Under the pieces are notes generated by a model. That model was not told where the DNA came from. It was given only the letters and a program-made list of their open reading frames with translations, and searched no databases. Of a stretch of 45,533 bases of DNA, positions 9,124 to 17,791 are shown one piece after another. The stretch spans positions 1 through 45,533 of the forward strand of contig WNDQ01000029.1 in the NCBI GenBank assembly GCA_009912175.1, written 5' to 3'. The first letter of the stretch is position 1. Each line of letters opens with the position of its first letter. The DNA comes from Paracidovorax wautersii. Lineage in GTDB: Bacteria; Pseudomonadota; Gammaproteobacteria; Burkholderiales; Burkholderiaceae_C. The position numbers were made by a program, and so were the translations under genes.

Positions 9124-10590
9124 TTAGCCGAAGAACGTGGCGCGCGGCTGGAACAGCTTTTCGATGTCGCGCACCAGCCGCTTGCGCGGCAGGAAGATCA
9201 CGACGTGGTCGTTGTTCTCGATCACCAGATCGTCGCGCGCGACCAGCACACGCGGACGGGCATCGCCGATGGGGCCCTTGGCGGGCCGGGGCTTGCCGTC
9301 CTCGTCGTGCCCGGCGGGCTCGGGCATGTCGCGCACCACCAGGCCGATCGAGCAGCCCTCGGGCAGCTTGATGTCGGCAATGCGCTCGCCCACCACGCGC
9401 GAGCTTTTTTTGTCGCCGCGCACCACGATCTCCAGCGCCTCGGCCACGCCGCGGCGCAGGCTGTGCACGGCCTCGACGTCGCCGCGGCGCACATAGGCCA
9501 GCAGCTCGCCCAGCATGGCCTGCGAGGGCGACAGCGCGATGTCGATCTGCGTGCCGTGCATCAGGTCGGCGTAGCTGCGGCGGTACAGCAGCGCCAGCAC
9601 ACGCGTGGCGCCCATGCGCTTGGCCAGCAGGCAGGACATGATGTTGTCCTCGTCGTCGCTGGTCAGCGCCAGGAACAGGTCCACGCCCTCGATGTGTTCT
9701 TCTTCGAGCAGGTCCTCGTCGGTCGCGTCGCCGTGCAGCACCAGCACGTTGGAGGGCAGGCGCGAGGCCAGCTGCACCGCGCGCTCCTTGTGGGTCTCGA
9801 TGATCTTGAGCGGCATCTTCGCGGCCAGCTCGCGCGCCACGCTTTCGCCCACGCGCCCGCCGCCGGCGATCATGATGCGGCGCACCGGCTGCTGGTCGGT
9901 GTGCAGCGCCGCCAGCACGGTCTCGACATGCTCGCGCGCGGCCAGCACGAAGACCTCGTCACCGGGCTCGATGCGGGTCGAGCCCTTGCAGACGATGAAA
10001 CGGTCGGGCTGGTCGGCCAGGCGGCGGTAGATGGCCACGATGCGCATGGCCGCGTCGGGCACGCGCGCAGCCAGTTCGGCGATGCTGTGATGCACCATGG
10101 GCGCGCCCAGCATGGCGCGCACCGACAGCAGACAGGCCGCGCCGCCGGCAAACTCGCGCACCTGCAGCGCCTCGGGGTAGTCGACCAGCTTGCTGATGTA
10201 GCGCGTGATCGAGGCCTCGGGGCAGATCACGCAGTCGACGGCGAAGTTGTCCTTGGACAGCAGCGTCTCGTCGTCGCGGAAATCGGGCGTGCGCACCCGC
10301 GCCACGCGCGTCGGAATGCTGAAGACCGCGTGCGCGATCTTGCAGGCCGCCAGATTGGTCTCGTCCAGCGCCGCACAGGCGATGAACAGATCAGCGTCGT
10401 GCGCGCCGGCCTCGGCCAGCACGCTGGGCTGGATGCCGTTGCCGACCACGCCACGCAGATCGAACCGGTCTTCGAGGCGCCGCAGGCGCTGCGCGTCGGT
10501 GTCGACGACCGTGATGTCATTGCCCTCGAACACCAGGCTTTCGGCGACGCTCTCGCCGACCCGGCCGGCCCCAAGAATGATGATCTTCAT
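9124..10590 (-). CDS. trkA: Trk system potassium transporter regulatory subunit TrkA
   Basis: TrkA is the cytoplasmic NAD-binding regulator that gates TrkH. The 488-residue protein has two RCK halves. The first opens with MKIIILGAGRVGESVAESL and the second with RRIMIAGGGRVGESVAREL, both Rossmann nucleotide sites, and each is followed by a TrkA_C domain. I chose the ATG at 10590 because the Rossmann strand begins there; an upstream start would add 13 unlikely residues. The C-terminal TrkA_C domain carries an insertion of about 20 charged and proline-rich residues (near EPAGHDEDGKPRPAKG), making the protein longer than the E. coli protein of about 458 residues. It lies directly upstream of trkH. 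Confidence 0.96.
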   Translation of the reverse strand: MKIIILGAGRVGESVAESLVFEGNDITVVDTDAQRLRRLEDRFDLRGVVGNGIQPSVLAEAGAHDADLFIACAALDETNLAACKIAHAVFSIPTRVARVRTPDFRDDETLLSKDNFAVDCVICPEASITRYISKLVDYPEALQVREFAGGAACLLSVRAMLGAPMVHHSIAELAARVPDAAMRIVAIYRRLADQPDRFIVCKGSTRIEPGDEVFVLAAREHVETVLAALHTDQQPVRRIMIAGGGRVGESVARELAAKMPLKIIETHKERAVQLASRLPSNVLVLHGDATDEDLLEEEHIEGVDLFLALTSDDEDNIMSCLLAKRMGATRVLALLYRRSYADLMHGTQIDIALSPSQAMLGELLAYVRRGDVEAVHSLRRGVAEALEIVVRGDKKSSRVVGERIADIKLPEGCSIGLVVRDMPEPAGHDEDGKPRPAKGPIGDARPRVLVARDDLVIENNDHVVIFLPRKRLVRDIEKLFQPRATFFG

Positions 10591-10664
10591 GTGGCGCGTT
10601 TTTCCAAAGTCGATGCGGCGGCCCTGCAAGTGACAGCGTGGCCGGGCTTTGCCCGGTCGGTGCT

Positions 10665-10711
10665 GTCGCCCCCCAGTGGGGGGAGGCGCCGCAGGCGCTT
10701 CGGGGGGCGTT
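10665..10711. repeat. GC-rich palindromic repeat, copy 2 (after proA)
   Basis: This is the best-formed copy of the family. A GCCCCCC-AGT-GGGGGG stem is followed by a GGCGCC-GCA-GGCGC stem and CGGGGGGCG. It ends three bases from the proA stop codon on the minus strand and lies between proA and trkA. It resembles copies 1 (4141-4181) and 3 (27021-27055). A terminator or mRNA 3'-protection role is inferred from the repeated position. Confidence 0.75.
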
Positions 10712-10714
10712 TCA

Positions 10715-11995
10715 TCAGTGGCGAACCTCGCCCTGGCCCAGCACCACCCACTTGAGTGAGGTCAGCCCCTCGATGCCGACCGGACCGCGTGCGTGGAACT
10801 TGTCGGTGCTGATGCCGATCTCGGCGCCCAGGCCGTATTCGAAGCCGTCGGCAAACCGCGTGCTGGCGTTGACCATCACGCTGGCCGAGTCGACCTCGCG
10901 CAGGAAGCGCTGCGCGTGCACGTGGTTGGTCGTGAGGATGGCGTCGGTGTGGTGCGAGGAATAGCGGTTGATGTGGGCAATAGCCTCGTCCACGCCGTCG
11001 ACCACCTTGATGCTGATGATGGGCGCGAGGTACTCGGTCGACCAGTCTTGCTCGGTCGCGGCCACCAGCGTGGCGCCGGGCGTGCCCTGCAGCAGCGCAA
11101 GCGACTCGGGGCAGCCGCGCATCTCCACGTCCTTGGCGGCGAACACCGCGCCGATGCGCGGCAGGAAATCGGCAGCCACGCCGCGCGCCACCAGCAGGCC
11201 TTCGCTGGCGTTGCAGGGGCTGTACTTCTGGGTCTTGGCGTTGTCGGTGACGGTGACGGCCATGGCGATGTCGCAGGGGTCGTCCACGTAGGTGTGGCAG
11301 TTGCCGTCCAGGTGCTTGATGACGGGCACCTTGGCGTCGCGGCTGATGCGCTCGATCAGGCCACGGCCGCCACGCGGGATGATGACGTCGACGTACTCGG
11401 GCATGGCGATCAGGTGGCCGACGGCCTCGCGGTCGGTCACGGGCACGAGCTGCACCGCGTCGGGCGGCAGGCCTGCGTCGGCCAGCGCCTGCTGAACCAG
11501 TCTGGCCAGCGCCTTGTTCGAGTCGATGGCCTCCGAGCCGCCGCGCAGGATGGCCGCGTTGCCGCTCTTGATGGCCAGGCTGGCGGCCTCGATGGTCACG
11601 TTGGGGCGGCTCTCGTAGATCATGCCGAACACGCCCAGCGGCACGCGCATCTGGCCCACGCGGATGCCCGTGGGCTGCTCGCGCAGGCCGCTGATCTCGC
11701 CAATGATGTCGGGCATGGCCGCGAGCTGCTCGCAGCCCAGCGCCACGGTCTCGATGACCTTGGGCGTGAGCTTGAGGCGATCGACCATCGGCGCCGACAG
11801 CCCGGCCGCCGTGGCGCGGTCGAGGTCGCGCTGGTTGTCGGCCTGCAGGGCGCCGGCCTGCTCGCGCAGCAGCGCGGCCAGGCGCTTGAGCGCCTGGTTC
11901 TTGACGGCTGCGCCCGCCTTGGCCATGCGGGCCGATGCGGCCTTGGCCTGCGAGCCCAGGGTCTGCATCAGTTCGAGGGTGTTGATCGCGTTCAT
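10715..11995 (-). CDS. proA: Glutamate-5-semialdehyde dehydrogenase (gamma-glutamyl phosphate reductase)
   Basis: ProA reduces gamma-glutamyl phosphate to glutamate semialdehyde with NADPH in proline synthesis. The 426-residue protein belongs to the aldehyde dehydrogenase superfamily. Visible signatures are [54 protein letters not shown] and the catalytic-cysteine region [10 protein letters not shown]. The C-terminal [19 protein letters not shown] and [11 protein letters not shown] are typical. I chose the start at 11995 ([10 protein letters not shown]); a longer frame would add residues without family character. The partner proB is not nearby. In other Burkholderiales proA usually follows holA, but here a 10.6-kb nicotinate island separates them. 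Confidence 0.96.
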   Translation of the reverse strand: MNAINTLELMQTLGSQAKAASARMAKAGAAVKNQALKRLAALLREQAGALQADNQRDLDRATAAGLSAPMVDRLKLTPKVIETVALGCEQLAAMPDIIGEISGLREQPTGIRVGQMRVPLGVFGMIYESRPNVTIEAASLAIKSGNAAILRGGSEAIDSNKALARLVQQALADAGLPPDAVQLVPVTDREAVGHLIAMPEYVDVIIPRGGRGLIERISRDAKVPVIKHLDGNCHTYVDDPCDIAMAVTVTDNAKTQKYSPCNASEGLLVARGVAADFLPRIGAVFAAKDVEMRGCPESLALLQGTPGATLVAATEQDWSTEYLAPIISIKVVDGVDEAIAHINRYSSHHTDAILTTNHVHAQRFLREVDSASVMVNASTRFADGFEYGLGAEIGISTDKFHARGPVGIEGLTSLKWVVLGQGEVRH

Positions 11996-12075
11996 GAGGC
12001 GGGATTTTCTCATGAGCGCGGCGTGGGCGCCTGAGGGCTGGTTTTTGAAGTAAAGGCGGACCAAGCCGCTTCAAT

Positions 12076-12096
12076 TCAATAGATGTTTGCTATTGA
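12076..12096. repeat. Small hairpin at the 3' end of the nicB-like gene
   Basis: TCAATAG and CTATTGA form a perfect 7-bp stem around a 7-base loop. The stop codon of the nicB-like gene (12090-12092) lies in the right arm. The region is more AT-rich than its surroundings. It may be a weak terminator of the nicotinate operon, or a boundary scar of the island. Confidence 0.35.
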
Positions 12097-14399
12097 TTGG
12101 AGAGCAATTGTGGCGCCGCAGCAGCAGCCAGCGTGCGCCGCACCGTCTGCGGCGTGAACGGCGGGGCGCAAAAACGCGCGCCGGTGGCGTCGAACAGCGC
12201 ATTGGCGATGGCGGCCGCGCCGGGCACCGAGGCCGATTCGCCCGCGCCCATGGGCGGCTCGTCCTGGCGCGGCATTAGCAGCACGTCGATGGTGGGCAGG
12301 TCGGCAAAACCCAGGATGGGGTAGGCGCCCCATTCGCGGCTGGCCACGCCCGCGGCGTCGAAACGCACCTGCTCGATCAGCGCGCGGCTCACGGCTTGCA
12401 CCACGTTGCCGTGGATCTGGTGGCGCACGCCTTCGGGGTTGACCATCAGGCCGGTGTCCTGGCCGATGACCACCCGCTCGACCACGACGCGGCCGCTGGC
12501 GGGGTCCACGCGCAGGTCGACCACCCAGGCGGCCCAGGCCGCGCCAAAGCCGGGGAAACGGCTGTGGATGTAGCGCGCATAGGCCACGCCGCGCCCGCGC
12601 AGCCAGCCGTCGGCCTCGGGCTGGCCCCGGCTGCCGGACTGGCCGGGGCGCCAGTTGGCGCGCGCGGCGGTGGCCGCGAGCAGCTCGCGCGCGCGCTCGT
12701 CGTCAAGGTGGCGCAGGCGAAATTCAACCGGGTCGGCGCCGGCCGCGTGGGCCAGTTCGTCGACCATGCTGTCGTGCGCGAACGAGTTGGGCAGGGCCGA
12801 GACACCGCGCAGCCACGAGGCGCGCACCAGCGGCGGCATGTCGTGGCAGACCACGTTCAGGTGCGGGTAGCGGTAGGGCGGCACGGCGGTGCGGTCGCCC
12901 ATCTCCAGCGTGCGCGGCTGGCCGGACACGCGGCCGGTCAGCAGCAGCGCCAGCAGCGGCGCGTCGTTGGACGGGTAACGCACGGCGAAGTCGCAGGCCA
13001 GCAATTGGCCTTGCGCGTCGAGCGCGGCGTCGACATCGATGAGCTGGGCCGTGCCCTTGGGCTCCCACTGGTGTTCCTGCTCGCGCGTGAGCTGCACCCG
13101 CACCGGCGCGCCCACGGCCATGGCCAGCAGCGCGGCGTCGCCGCAGACATCGTCGGCGCAGTTGCGGCCATAGCAGCCGGCCGCTTCCAGCCGCACGACC
13201 TCGATGCGGTCCTCGCCCAGGGCCAGCAGCCGGTCGAGGTCGATGCGCAGCATGTGCGGGTTCTGCGTGCCCGACCAGACCGTGAGCCGTCCGCCGCTGA
13301 AGTCGGCCACGGCGCACGACGGGCCGATGGAGGCGTGCATCTGGTAGGGCCAGACGTAGGTGCGTGTGCGCCGCACGGCTGCGTTTGCGAGCGCATCGGC
13401 CGCCTGGCCGTCGGCGCGCAGCGGGCGCGGCACCGCAGGCTGGGCGCGCAAGGCCGCGTCGAGGTTGCTCAGGTCGGGCGCGGGCGGCACCTCGCGCCAG
13501 CGCACGCGCAAGGCGCGCTGCGCGGCGGTGGCCTGTTCCTCGCGGTCGGCCACCACGCTGACGAAGTCGCCGCGCACCACCACCTGCACGCGGCCGGGCA
13601 GGTGGGCGACTGAAGCCTCGTCCACCGCCAGCAAGGTGCGGCCGATGAAGTCGCCGCCATCGCGCCCCGGGTAGGGCGGGCGGATCACGCGGCCATGCCG
13701 CATGCCGGGCACGCGCACGTCGTGCACAAAGGTGAGGGCGCCCGTGGCCTTGGCCGGAATGTCCACACGCGCGGCGCCGCGCCCCACCAGCCGGTAGTCG
13801 GCGGCGGGCTTGAGCTTGACGGCCTCGTCGCTGCCGGCCAGCGGCAGGCGATCGTGCCGGCCGATCAGCAGCGCGCCATACGGCAGGCGGCGGGTGTCGA
13901 TCGCATCCTGGAAGACGATGGCGCCGTCCCGCGCACGCAGCGCATCGACGGCCACGCCCCAGTGCGCGGCGGCCAGTGCCAGCAGGTGTTCACGCGCCTG
14001 CGCGGCGGCGCGGCGCAGCGGCACGGCCGAGATCTGAATGGTGGCGCTGGCAATAGTCGGGCCCTGGTTGGGCGCGGCCTCGGTGTGGCCCAGGATCATC
14101 GCCAGCCGCGCGAAGGGCACTTCCAGTTCTTCGGCCACGATCTGCGCCAGCGCGGTGCGGATGCCCGTGCCCAAGTCCACGTGGCCGTTGAAGGCCAGCG
14201 CGCGCCAGCCGTCTGCAGCCTGGGCGTCGTGCAGCACGGCCACAAAGATCTCGGGCGTGGCGGGCACGTAGTCGGAGGCCGCGCCCGGTTGGCCCGGCGC
14301 GGGTTTGGGCGGTGCCACCGGCTGGCGCACGACCAGCAGCGCGCCAGCCTGGCCGAGCAGGCTGTCGTGCAGGACCTGGGGCTGGGGCAGGCGGGGCAT
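12090..14399 (-). CDS. nicB: Molybdopterin-binding large subunit of a nicotinate dehydrogenase-like hydroxylase (NicB-like)
   Basis: This is a large subunit of the xanthine oxidase/isoquinoline oxidoreductase type, which would hydroxylate an aromatic N-heterocycle, probably nicotinate to 6-hydroxynicotinate, using a molybdenum cofactor. The 769-residue product shows FNGHVDLGTGIRTALAQIVAEEL, GPTIASATIQISAVPLRRAA, RVDIPAKATGALTFVHDVRVPGM, QMHASIGPSCAVAD, VWSGTQNPHMLR and the C-terminal MGAGESASVPGAAAIANALFDATGARF. Pseudomonas putida NicB is longer because it carries C-terminal cytochrome c domains. No CxxCH heme motif is visible here, so electron transfer must differ. The iron-sulfur subunit NicA is not in the window. 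I chose the start at 14399, 8 bases after the nicF stop codon. The function is inferred from family and context. Confidence 0.8.
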   Translation of the reverse strand: MPRLPQPQVLHDSLLGQAGALLVVRQPVAPPKPAPGQPGAASDYVPATPEIFVAVLHDAQAADGWRALAFNGHVDLGTGIRTALAQIVAEELEVPFARLAMILGHTEAAPNQGPTIASATIQISAVPLRRAAAQAREHLLALAAAHWGVAVDALRARDGAIVFQDAIDTRRLPYGALLIGRHDRLPLAGSDEAVKLKPAADYRLVGRGAARVDIPAKATGALTFVHDVRVPGMRHGRVIRPPYPGRDGGDFIGRTLLAVDEASVAHLPGRVQVVVRGDFVSVVADREEQATAAQRALRVRWREVPPAPDLSNLDAALRAQPAVPRPLRADGQAADALANAAVRRTRTYVWPYQMHASIGPSCAVADFSGGRLTVWSGTQNPHMLRIDLDRLLALGEDRIEVVRLEAAGCYGRNCADDVCGDAALLAMAVGAPVRVQLTREQEHQWEPKGTAQLIDVDAALDAQGQLLACDFAVRYPSNDAPLLALLLTGRVSGQPRTLEMGDRTAVPPYRYPHLNVVCHDMPPLVRASWLRGVSALPNSFAHDSMVDELAHAAGADPVEFRLRHLDDERARELLAATAARANWRPGQSGSRGQPEADGWLRGRGVAYARYIHSRFPGFGAAWAAWVVDLRVDPASGRVVVERVVIGQDTGLMVNPEGVRHQIHGNVVQAVSRALIEQVRFDAAGVASREWGAYPILGFADLPTIDVLLMPRQDEPPMGAGESASVPGAAAIANALFDATGARFCAPPFTPQTVRRTLAAAAAPQLLSNQ

Positions 14400-14407
14400 G
14401 GGCGGAA

Positions 14408-15040
14408 TCAGTTGACGGCGGGCAGCGTGGCGATCCACGCCAGGATATCGGCGGTGTCGGTCACGTCGGCGTATTTCTGCTGCAGGTCGTACAGATTGGC
14501 GTCATGCGGGGCCTGCGCGCGGTCGGCGCAGGCGTCGCGCGGCACCAGCACGTTGAAGCCCGACTGCACCGCGTCGACGGCGGTGGCGCGCACGCAGCCC
14601 GAGGTGGTGGCGCCGGCCACGATGAGGGTGTCCACGCCCGCGCCTGTCAGCAGCGCAGCCAGCGTGGAGCCGAAGAAGGACGAGGCGCCTTTTTTGGTGA
14701 CGATGGCGTCCTGCGGCTGGATGCCGGTGGCCGCGTCGATCTGGACCAGGCGCGTGCCTTCGATCAGCGCGGCCATGCCGGTCGCCTTCTTGAGCCAGGG
14801 CAGTTTGCCGACCTCGCCCAGGTGGTAGGCGATGGTCGAGAAGATCACCGCAAACCCCTTGGCGCGCAGCGCGTCGCAGATCGCCTTGGTGCGCGCCATG
14901 GGCTCGCGCGCTTCGGAGGCGGTGGGGTACTGCAGGTCGGTGAAGCCGTAGGAGAAGTCGACCACGATGATGCCCGGGCGGGTGCCGCGCGGCACGGCGT
15001 GGCCGAAACCGGCGGCCGAATAGATCTGTTGCTGGGACAT
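14408..15040 (-). CDS. nicF: Isochorismatase-family maleamate amidohydrolase
   Basis: NicF hydrolyses maleamate to maleate and ammonia, a late step of aerobic nicotinate breakdown. The 210-residue protein is a cysteine hydrolase of the isochorismatase family. Its expected catalytic triad is visible: Asp28 in IIVVDFSYGF, a lysine at 116/117 in VTKKGASSFFGS, and Cys149 in ATTSGCVRATAVDA. The spacing fits NicF and N-carbamoylsarcosine amidase-like enzymes. Because it sits between nicX and a nicB-like gene, NicF is the likeliest identity; another amidohydrolase of the family cannot be excluded. The gap to nicX is 15 bases, with an AAGG ribosome site. Confidence 0.85.
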   Translation of the reverse strand: MSQQQIYSAAGFGHAVPRGTRPGIIVVDFSYGFTDLQYPTASEAREPMARTKAICDALRAKGFAVIFSTIAYHLGEVGKLPWLKKATGMAALIEGTRLVQIDAATGIQPQDAIVTKKGASSFFGSTLAALLTGAGVDTLIVAGATTSGCVRATAVDAVQSGFNVLVPRDACADRAQAPHDANLYDLQQKYADVTDTADILAWIATLPAVN

Positions 15041-15055
15041 GGGCTACCTTGGAAA

Positions 15056-16087
15056 TCAGCGGCGCTGGAGTTGAATGTCCTTGACGACGATGTCGCCGTC
15101 GACCACGACCGGTTCGCCGTCGAGGAAGAGCGAGCAGCCGCGCATGGGAATGTCGAGGTGGCAGGCGGTGTCGTTGGGGCCGCCCAGTTCGTTGTTGGGG
15201 CCGGTCGAGAACATCACGTTGCCGTAGAAGCTGCGCGGCTCCATGCCCATGCCGCCGGGGAATTCGCCGGGCACGAAGTTGTGCCACCTGGCATGCGGGG
15301 TCATGCCCCAGCCGACGTGGCTCATGCCGTAGCCCCGCGGGTCGTTGAAGTCGTCCATGTAGGCCTTGACGATCTGCGCCTCCAGGCCGCCGCGGATGTC
15401 GGTGATCCAGCCTTTTTCGATGGTGTAAGTGATGGACTCGCGCACCATCAGGTTCTGCGGCAGCAGGATGTCGCCGGGCGCGACCACGATCTGCCCGTCC
15501 ACGCCGTCGTCGTCGCCGCCCGTGAACACAAAACCCGAAGGCCAGTGGTCCCAGCGGCCGGGTGTGTCGGTGCAGGCGTATTCGGGAATGGTCGGGTAGG
15601 TGCCGAGCCGGTAGCTCACGTCGGTGCCGTGCGGCGAGGTGATGCGCATGACTTTGGCGTTGGCCAGCAGCGTCGCGGCGATCTCGACCTTCTCGCGCAG
15701 CTCGGGGTAGGGCAGCAGGCGGGCCAGCAGCGCGGGCGGCTCGACGGCGGTCAGGATGCGGGTGCCGGCCGCCTGGATCGCGAACTGCTCCTTGGAGAAC
15801 AGCAGGAAGATGCAGTCGATCAGCATGTCGCAGTTCTTGAGCGCCTCGACCGCCTCGGGCATGGCGGCCAGCCCGGTCACGCCCACGCTCCAGCCCGCCG
15901 TGGGCAGCGGCGCGGGCAGGCGCAGGTGGTACATGCTCGCGCCCAGGCGCTGGCCGGCGGCCATGAAGGCGTCGGCGTAGTCCAGCCGGTCGTGACCCTG
16001 CGTGAGCACGATCAGGCGCTCGCCGTCGCGCACGCCCGACATCTTGAGCTGATGCAGGCAGATTTCGGTGAAGCTGGCGTGGTCCAT
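15056..16087 (-). CDS. nicX: 2,5-dihydroxypyridine 5,6-dioxygenase
   Basis: NicX opens the ring of 2,5-dihydroxypyridine with dioxygen to give N-formylmaleamate, the key ring-cleavage step of the nicotinate pathway. The 343-residue protein follows the layout of P. putida NicX, which is itself related to M29 aminopeptidases. Shared blocks are AGTRILTAVEPPALLARLLP, EPGRWDHWPSGF-like (here TPGRWDHWPSGF), FYGNVMFSTGPN and CHLDIPMRGC. The iron ligands known for P. putida NicX (His265, His318, Asp320) correspond to His257, His310 and Asp312 here, all shifted by exactly eight residues. The gene heads a nicX-nicF-nicB-like operon and has an AAGGA ribosome site. A 268-bp mobile element lies 22 bases upstream. 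Confidence 0.92.
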   Translation of the reverse strand: MDHASFTEICLHQLKMSGVRDGERLIVLTQGHDRLDYADAFMAAGQRLGASMYHLRLPAPLPTAGWSVGVTGLAAMPEAVEALKNCDMLIDCIFLLFSKEQFAIQAAGTRILTAVEPPALLARLLPYPELREKVEIAATLLANAKVMRITSPHGTDVSYRLGTYPTIPEYACTDTPGRWDHWPSGFVFTGGDDDGVDGQIVVAPGDILLPQNLMVRESITYTIEKGWITDIRGGLEAQIVKAYMDDFNDPRGYGMSHVGWGMTPHARWHNFVPGEFPGGMGMEPRSFYGNVMFSTGPNNELGGPNDTACHLDIPMRGCSLFLDGEPVVVDGDIVVKDIQLQRR

Positions 16088-16112
16088 GGCGTGTCCTTGG
16101 CGCGTGTTCTTA

Positions 16113-16380
16113 GAACGTGTTTACGATCTTTTTGTGGGGTGCGTTGCCCCGCCAGGGCAGTGGATGCAAGGCGCAAACCGCAGCCGGGCTGGTGGCCCGG
16201 CGAGGATTTGCAACCCTCTAGAGGCTGCCCTGGCGGGGCAACCCAAAGGGCACGGCTCCAAAACGCGTGCGCTCGGCGTTGCAGACCTTGACGAGGCCAC
16301 CGGCATCGCCTGCGGCCTGCGCCTTGATCGCACGCGTTTTGAAGCCATGCGCACCCCATGAAAAGATCGTGAACAGGTTC
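16113..16380. mobile_element. 268-bp palindromic MITE-like element, copy 1
   Basis: This non-coding element has 31-bp terminal inverted repeats (16113-16143 and 16350-16380), with the left one diverged at four positions. It is flanked by a 3-bp target duplication TTA (16110-16112 and 16381-16383). The right TTA is also the stop codon (TAA on the minus strand) of the adjacent MobA-like gene. Two internal 18-bp inverted-repeat stems lie at 16143-16160/16225-16242 (perfect) and 16254-16271/16329-16346 (one mismatch). A second copy of identical length lies at 36133-36400. TNA targets with 3-bp duplications are known for some IS5-family groups, so a deletion derivative mobilised by such a transposase is plausible. 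Confidence 0.85.
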
Positions 16381-16973
16381 TTAGGTGCGCGGCATTCGTT
16401 CGGATGCGGGGCTGTCCACATCCGCCACCACACCGGCATCGGCCGTCTCGACGCGCGTGGCCGCCCGCCAGTCGATGGCGAGGCGCACACCGTCGTCGCC
16501 GCGCAGGCGCTGCAATGCGGGATAGAACGCGGCGGGAATCAGACGCGGGTTGCCCGGCTGTCCCTGGTGGACCGGCAGCACGGGCTTGCCGGGATCGCTG
16601 CGCCAGTGTGCGATCAGCGCGGGGATGGTGCCGTCCTGGACCTCGCCCATGTCGGCCAGCGCAACCACGATGGCGGCGCTGCCACGCACGGCGGGCATGG
16701 CCGCGCTGAGCGAAGCCGCCAGCCCGGCGGCGGGTCGAAGGACCAGGCGATGTCGACGCCATGCCGGCGGCAGAGCTGCAGGCCCCAGGCGTCGCCGGGC
16801 GGTAGGACCACCACGACGCGGGCGCAGGCGGCCTGCAGCGGGCGCAATGCGGCTTCCATCAACGTCGGTCCACCGGGCCAGGGCAGGCGGCGTTTGTCGC
16901 TGCCAAAGCGGCGCGCGTAGCCGGCGGCCAGCAGCACGCCGGTGACGTCGGGGACGGGGCTGGCGGCCGCCAT
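16381..16973 (-). pseudogene. MobA/MocA-like nucleotidyltransferase, frameshifted
   Basis: The N-terminal part, VTGVLLAAGYARRFGSDKRRLPWPG, is the nucleotide-binding signature of MobA-type and MocA-type enzymes, which attach a nucleotide to the molybdenum cofactor. The frame is lost in the repeat CCGCCGCCGG near 16721-16735. One added base there would restore PAGLAASLSAAMPAVRGSAAIVVALADMGEV and the remaining C-terminal half, giving about 197 residues, which is normal for this family. The gene lies two bases from the end of livF. A cofactor-maturation role for the nicB-like hydroxylase fits the context. The stop codon coincides with the target duplication of the adjacent mobile element. A sequencing error in the GC repeat is possible. 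Confidence 0.8.
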
Positions 16974-16975
16974 GG

Positions 16976-17791
16976 TCAGACCGTCAGGTAGGCCCGCCGC
17001 ACGTCGTCGTTGGCGGCCAGTTCGGCCATGGTGCCTTCGTACTTGATCTGGCCTTTTTCGAGCACGTAGGCGCGGTCGGAGACGAGTTCGGCAAAGTGCA
17101 CGTTCTGTTCGGACAGCAGGATGCTCGCGCCCTTGGCCTTGAGCGCCAGGATCATGTGCGCCATCTGCTCGACGATCACGGGGGCCACGCCTTCGGACGG
17201 CTCGTCGAGCAGCACCAGGAAGGGGTTGCCCATGAGCGTGCGCGCGACCGTCAGCATCTGCTGCTCGCCGCCGCTCATCTGGCCGCCCGGGCGGTTCTGC
17301 ATCTGGCCCAGGTTGGGGAACAGTTCGTAGAGCGCGGCGGGTGTCCAGTTCAGGGCTTCGCTGCCGTCGGGCCACTGGCGGTTCGGCTGGCGGCCCACTT
17401 CGAGGTTTTCGGTGACGGTCAGGTCGGTGAAGACACGCCGGTCCTCGGGCACGAAGCCCAGGCCTATGCGGGCGACTTCGAACGGCGCCTGGCCCGTGAT
17501 GTCCTGGCCCAGAAACTTCACCTGGCCTTGCCGGCGCGAGAGCAGGCCCATGACGGCCTTGAGCGTGGTCGACTTGCCCGCGCCGTTGCGGCCCATCAGC
17601 GCCACGACCTCGCCGCGCCGCACGTTCAGCGCCACGTCGAACAGGATGTGCGCGGCGCCGTACCAGGCGTTCAGACCCGAGACTTCGAGCAGCGTCTGTG
17701 CGCCCTGGGTGCCGGTGGCCGAAGCCTTCCGCGCCGCCGACGTGGCGGAGGGTGGGGTGGACAAGGAGGGGTGTTCCATCACTGCGCTCAT
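16976..17791 (-). CDS. livF: Branched-chain-type ABC transporter ATP-binding protein LivF
   Basis: This is the second ATPase of a HAAT-family (branched-chain amino acid type) importer. The 271-residue protein has an N-terminal extension of about 35 residues, then LEVSGLNAWYGAAHILFDV, Walker A GRNGAGKST, the family-typical GLGFVPEDRRVFTDLTVTENL, the signature MSGGEQQM and Walker B LVLLDEPSEGVAP. Its ATG overlaps the livG stop codon as ATGA. It belongs to the livK-livHM-livG-livF set in the nicotinate island. The substrate is therefore more likely nicotinate or a hydroxylated derivative than an amino acid, though this is inference. Confidence 0.95.
   Translation of the reverse strand: MSAVMEHPSLSTPPSATSAARKASATGTQGAQTLLEVSGLNAWYGAAHILFDVALNVRRGEVVALMGRNGAGKSTTLKAVMGLLSRRQGQVKFLGQDITGQAPFEVARIGLGFVPEDRRVFTDLTVTENLEVGRQPNRQWPDGSEALNWTPAALYELFPNLGQMQNRPGGQMSGGEQQMLTVARTLMGNPFLVLLDEPSEGVAPVIVEQMAHMILALKAKGASILLSEQNVHFAELVSDRAYVLEKGQIKYEGTMAELAANDDVRRAYLTV

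Noticed and set aside
8524-10755. 743-codon open frame opposite trkH and trkA
   Set aside because: It spans two genuine genes and their junction on the other strand and shows only shadow composition.
16012-16381. Similar short open frames in both 268-bp elements
   Set aside because: The frames exist because the DNA copies are alike. They lack ribosome sites and domains, and the symmetry of the element explains the sequence without coding.
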